Of a stretch of 64,000 nucleotides of DNA, positions 60,601 through 64,000 are shown piece by piece. This stretch comes from Ptiloglossa arizonensis (taxonomy: Eukaryota > Arthropoda > Insecta > Hymenoptera > Colletidae): assembly GCF_051014685.1 (NCBI RefSeq), contig NC_135054.1, positions 7,878,001 to 7,942,000 of the forward strand. Reading direction: 5' to 3'. Numbering within the stretch: the first letter of the stretch is position 1; the number at the start of each line of letters is the position of its first letter. Position numbers and translations under genes: made by a program. The notes below the pieces were generated by a model, which searched no databases, was not told the DNA's origin, and was given only the letters and a program-made list of their open reading frames with translations.

Positions 60601-62107
60601 CACCCGTTAGATTTCTACATAGCGTTATTCCTATTCGAATTAAACGTTTTAAGACATTACTCGAAACACTAACTCTATATTTGTATAATGACGTGACAGT
60701 CAACGCGTTAATTACACGGGAAAATGGTATCAATCTTATAAACAATTAGGTAACCCATGGTGTACCTAACGACCGTGGTACCGTTTCACAAATAAATAAC
60801 CGTACCGGAGGGTTAAAGGGTGGATCGGAAATCGCACGTAACACGAATAAAACGAGCTACCATGTGAAAATGACCGTAAAGGAACACTCGGGCTTTGAAA
60901 CGATATCCAACTGGAAATTGAAAAGTAAAACAAATTTTCGTTCTTCTAGTCCCTCGTGTAAACGGTACGAAATGATTTTCAAGAGAGAAAGGGCAAAACA
61001 AAATCACTCGAATACAAGAAGAGTGATTCTCCTTGAGAGAGACATTCGTTAGAAATAAAATACGGGTGAGAAACGTTTTACGAATGTCTTACCTGGACGA
61101 AGCAGACATGTTTATGGTCCACCGAGGACCGTTCTTCAATCCTCTATGACGCGTACAAAATATGTTAAAAACGTTTCGCGAAACGTCGCGCGCAAAAAAG
61201 TGTCTGGTCGTTGATCGCAAAATGGTCCCTAAAAATTCCACTCGTCGTCGGGCGTTGGTTACGTTCGTTGATGAATCGACGGATCGAATCGCGAGCTAAA
61301 AATCTCGAATCTCGTCGAAAGTGTAACGCGCGGGTTCGTAGAATTCTCAGAATGAAGCAGACATCGCTCGCGTCAAGTCGATGGACTCGTTGAATCTTCG
61401 TCTACGCTCGTTGGACAGAATAGTCATAGAGGATTAAAGACAGACGTGTTCGTTGGACGGACATCCACGTCGTGTGAAGAAGATCCCTGAAGCACTCACT
61501 TCAGAAGCTTTTGCATGAAAGGAACTGTTGTCTCTCGAGCAGAGAGACACCCTCTTTGTCGGTACATCTAACATCACACGAGGAAAGTAATCTAGATGAA
61601 GAGCTTATCTCATGACAACGCCGGCGCCGAGCGATCGTTCGTCTTCGTTTTGCGCAGCTTTACCGTTGCGAATATGTTTGTCCTAGAAGAACGGAACGTT
61701 GAGGGGAATTTAATAAACTGAACGGTACAAGAATTTCGATCAATTTTCACGATCGTGTCGTTCTTCAACGCTCTGACGTTACGATGCAACAATTCAAACG
61801 GTCGACCGATCCAAAATTGAATTTATTCGCTAAATAATGCTTTACTTGTAATCGTTCGCTAAATCTTCGATGTATCAAAGTACTTCGGGTTGTGTTCTTT
61901 TTTTTTTTTAATATTGCAGAAAACGAAGAAGGAAAGATTTATACATGGTGAAATTTTTTTAAAAATTTACTCTTTTTTTGTCTCCTTTGGCTATATCGTA
62001 ATCGAACAACCCCTTGAATTATTGCGAAAGCTTCTACTCGAGATGTATAACGACATTGCAATAGAAACGAGACTGCTTGTCGAATTTTTCTGTATTCAAG
62101 AATTCGA
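57700..62107. other. Mixed sequence with a CpG-rich patch at 58880-59720
   Basis: No gene recognised. The largest frames in the window occur here (195 codons, 59296-59883 minus; 158 codons, 58102-58578 minus), but each is shadowed by frames on the other strand and translates to arginine/serine- or phenylalanine-rich runs. A-rich tract near 59800-59814 and T-rich tract near 60184-60199. Confidence 0.45.
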
Positions 62108-62402
62108 CGAATACGTTTCGAATATTATTGCAATATTCGAGTGTTCGAATAGTACGCGAATACTCGAGTATTTTAATATTTTATGCTCCGATCGCGTATC
62201 CGAATATTCGTAGCATTTGAATAGTGTAAATAGGCAAGCAGTCTCCGCCCCGGTACAAGTATTTGAATACTTTCTTAGTTATATAGAATTATTCGAATAC
62301 TCGAATATTTGAGCACTGGCATACGAATACTGAAATATTTGAGCGATAATGTTCGAATACTCAAATATTCGAAACTCGAGTACCTATAAAATAATCGAAT
62401 AG
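62108..62402. repeat. Cluster of CGAATA / TATTCG motifs
   Basis: At least ten exact CGAATA in 295 bp, often paired as TTCGAATACTCGAATATT or as the palindrome CGAATATTCG. Spacing is irregular, so it is not a clean tandem repeat. Overlapping half-palindromes give many possible hairpins. It looks like a decayed palindromic satellite or a cluster of binding sites. Confidence 0.7.
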
Positions 62403-63412
62403 AAAATTATTCAAATAGTTTCAGTCCCACTTTGAACCGACACTTTGCTTCTAAATGCGGAATATTAAAATTACTCTTTCTATTATTTTATATAGCACTA
62501 CGATATACTCGTAAACGAAACCGGACAAATTCGTACGAAATCTAGGAACCTGCTATTACAAACTTGCACCACAACATCATAAAACAAAAATAAAAGAAAA
62601 CGTACACACAGCAATGTATAACAATTACTCAAACATTGGCAGGCGTAAACGCAAATAAAACGGTAAATTCCTCCGTGTGCCTCCCTGAAATCGAATGATC
62701 GTTACCGTTTAAATTTGATCAAACGATAGCTACGAAATTTAATAAAAGAGTACGTCCAGTGAACGAATTCCTCGGATGGCGTTGAAGTAAACGAAACAAG
62801 TAAATGTGAAACCCATTTAACGGAAGTTTTAGCACCGTGTGACAAAATTCATACGCGATAATACGATGTTCACGATTTACGCGCAGGTAAAAAGCATTGT
62901 CAAATATTAAACGCGCGTGGATAAACACTGTTTTGCATATCGACATCAAACACCGTGGGAACGGAGTTGAACTTTTCATGACATCTACGTGCAATATTCA
63001 AATGAACCGGTCATTCCAACAAACAACACCGGAAATCAATTTATACGACTAATAAGCGAATGCCTGCACATTAAATTTCAGTATTTAGACCGTTAACGCA
63101 GAAACTGGTTTACGCACCGGTTTTTAAGAGTCGCGACAACGTATCATTATTTATGCAAACGTTAACTATTGGCAGATACCATTTATGTGAAATGACACGT
63201 TGATTCGAACCATTGGTGCGTGCATAACTGTTTCCGACGCTTTTCTTCTCGCATTTAATTCGGGAATTATTGGAGCGGAAATAAGAAAGAAAATTCCTCG
63301 CGATACGTGCGATACTCGGTTACCGTCGTTCTTTTCATAAAACTTTATTCAAAACCATTTAGATCGTTAAAAATCTATAAATCTAGTAATCTATTAATTT
63401 CGAAATTTCTAA
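62403..63412. other. No gene recognised
   Basis: AT-rich. The 91-codon minus frame (62719-62994) is unrecognised. Confidence 0.5.
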
Positions 63413-63421
63413 TTGAATATA

Positions 63422-63977
63422 CGGCAAAACCTCGATAAAAGGCACATTTTCGGGTTCATGGACAGTTATTTAACGAGGAACGATAGCGAATACGTTCTTG
63501 AAATTGCTATTCTATATTTCGAGTTGAAACCTGAGAAGAGCGAACGGGATACACAAAGAGTAAACGCAGCAATGAAATTTAAAGCGACGCCGCGCGTGTA
63601 TCGGTGCGACAACACTAACGTGAATCAACAAATTTTATATTTCTCATTGTGTCTCTTCTCATGAGAGTGTTACCAATAGATTCTCTCCATAAAAATGAGA
63701 TCAAATTAGGCCGTTACTATTTCGGACTATTTTCACTCATATCGATACGTTGCACGAATTATTTCCGAAAAACGTTCTACTACCTATAATAAAAAAAATA
63801 GTGCAAATACAGCCGCAATTGGTTGCATTTTCAACGTGAAAATTTTGTCAATCCACAATACTCTTATTAAGTCAGAACGACGAATGAAAAATTAAAAGTT
63901 TTTAACGAAGAGACTGATGAGGACAATTCGGGGGCATTTATAGAGGGGAAATACGTCCATTTATCGAGGGGTTGCCG
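63422..63977. mobile_element. 556-bp terminal-inverted-repeat element with 9-bp flanking duplications
   Basis: The ends CGGCAAAACCTCGATAAA and CGGCAACCCCTCGATAAA (right end, complemented) form inverted repeats alignable for about 30 bp. Flanks are TTGAATATA (63413-63421) and TTGAATAAA (63978-63986), a 9-bp duplication with one mismatch. A 9-bp duplication is what Mutator-like elements make, while the 'AACCTCGATAA' end resembles pogo/Tigger-type ends, which use TA; the superfamily is therefore open. The 83-codon internal frame (63413-63664) has no transposase motif, so the element is non-autonomous. Confidence 0.72.
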
Positions 63978-64000
63978 TTGAATAAATTTTCTTACTCGAA

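Overview
The window looks like AT-rich nuclear DNA from an insect, most likely a hymenopteran (bee, wasp or ant). The grounds are the absence of dense bacterial-style coding, AT-rich intergenic sequence alternating with CpG-rich patches, long microsatellites, and an insect set of transposon relics (Jockey LINE, mariner, piggyBac-type, PIF/Harbinger, a small LTR element). The lineage is an inference from these signals; nothing here fixes the species.

I find no intact host protein-coding gene. The longest open frames (up to about 195 codons) are compositionally skewed, overlap one another on both strands and show no domain I recognise. The window is best read as intergenic or long-intron sequence. 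No tRNA, rRNA, recognisable microRNA or CRISPR array was found by eye.

Layout. 1-790: CpG-moderate sequence with a weak candidate promoter and 5' exon. 790-5200: AT-rich, unremarkable. 5206-6227: complete miniature LTR retrotransposon, minus strand, with two apparently identical 251-bp LTRs, tRNA-Trp-type primer site, polypurine tract and target duplication. 6.9-11.2 kb: an old dispersed repeat pair and a 450-bp inverted-repeat element. 16.3-19.2 kb: a repeat-dense block with a 143-bp-period tandem duplication, a TTAA-flanked piggyBac-like MITE with its own internal 119-bp duplication, and a degenerate array of about 229-bp units. 23.95-24.12 kb: a strict 24-bp-period minisatellite. 25.4-26.9 kb: a diverged repeat pair. 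27.9 kb: three copies of a 12-bp motif at helical spacing. 32.8-33.6 kb: two successive tandem duplications. 34.1-35.5 kb: a decayed Jockey-clade ORF2 on the minus strand, 760 bp of it still in one frame despite stops. 37.9 kb: a 140-bp mariner MITE. 40.7-41.05 kb: a degenerate 119-bp tandem array. 44.5 kb: an 86-codon PIF/Harbinger transposase fragment ending at a splice-donor-like site. 45.7-46.2 kb: another duplicated segment. 42-43, 45, 49, 51, 53-55 and 59 kb: CpG-rich patches. 52.5 kb: a compound CT/AT/ATGT microsatellite. 56.0-56.4 kb: a pair of inverted ETS consensus sites. 62.1-62.4 kb: a cluster of CGAATA motifs. 63.4-63.99 kb: a TIR element with near-perfect 9-bp flanking duplications.

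There is no operon-like or multi-gene system. The most informative content is the record of mobile elements and local tandem duplication, plus a few candidate regulatory sites. All comparisons were made by eye; percentages and family assignments need an alignment or a profile search.
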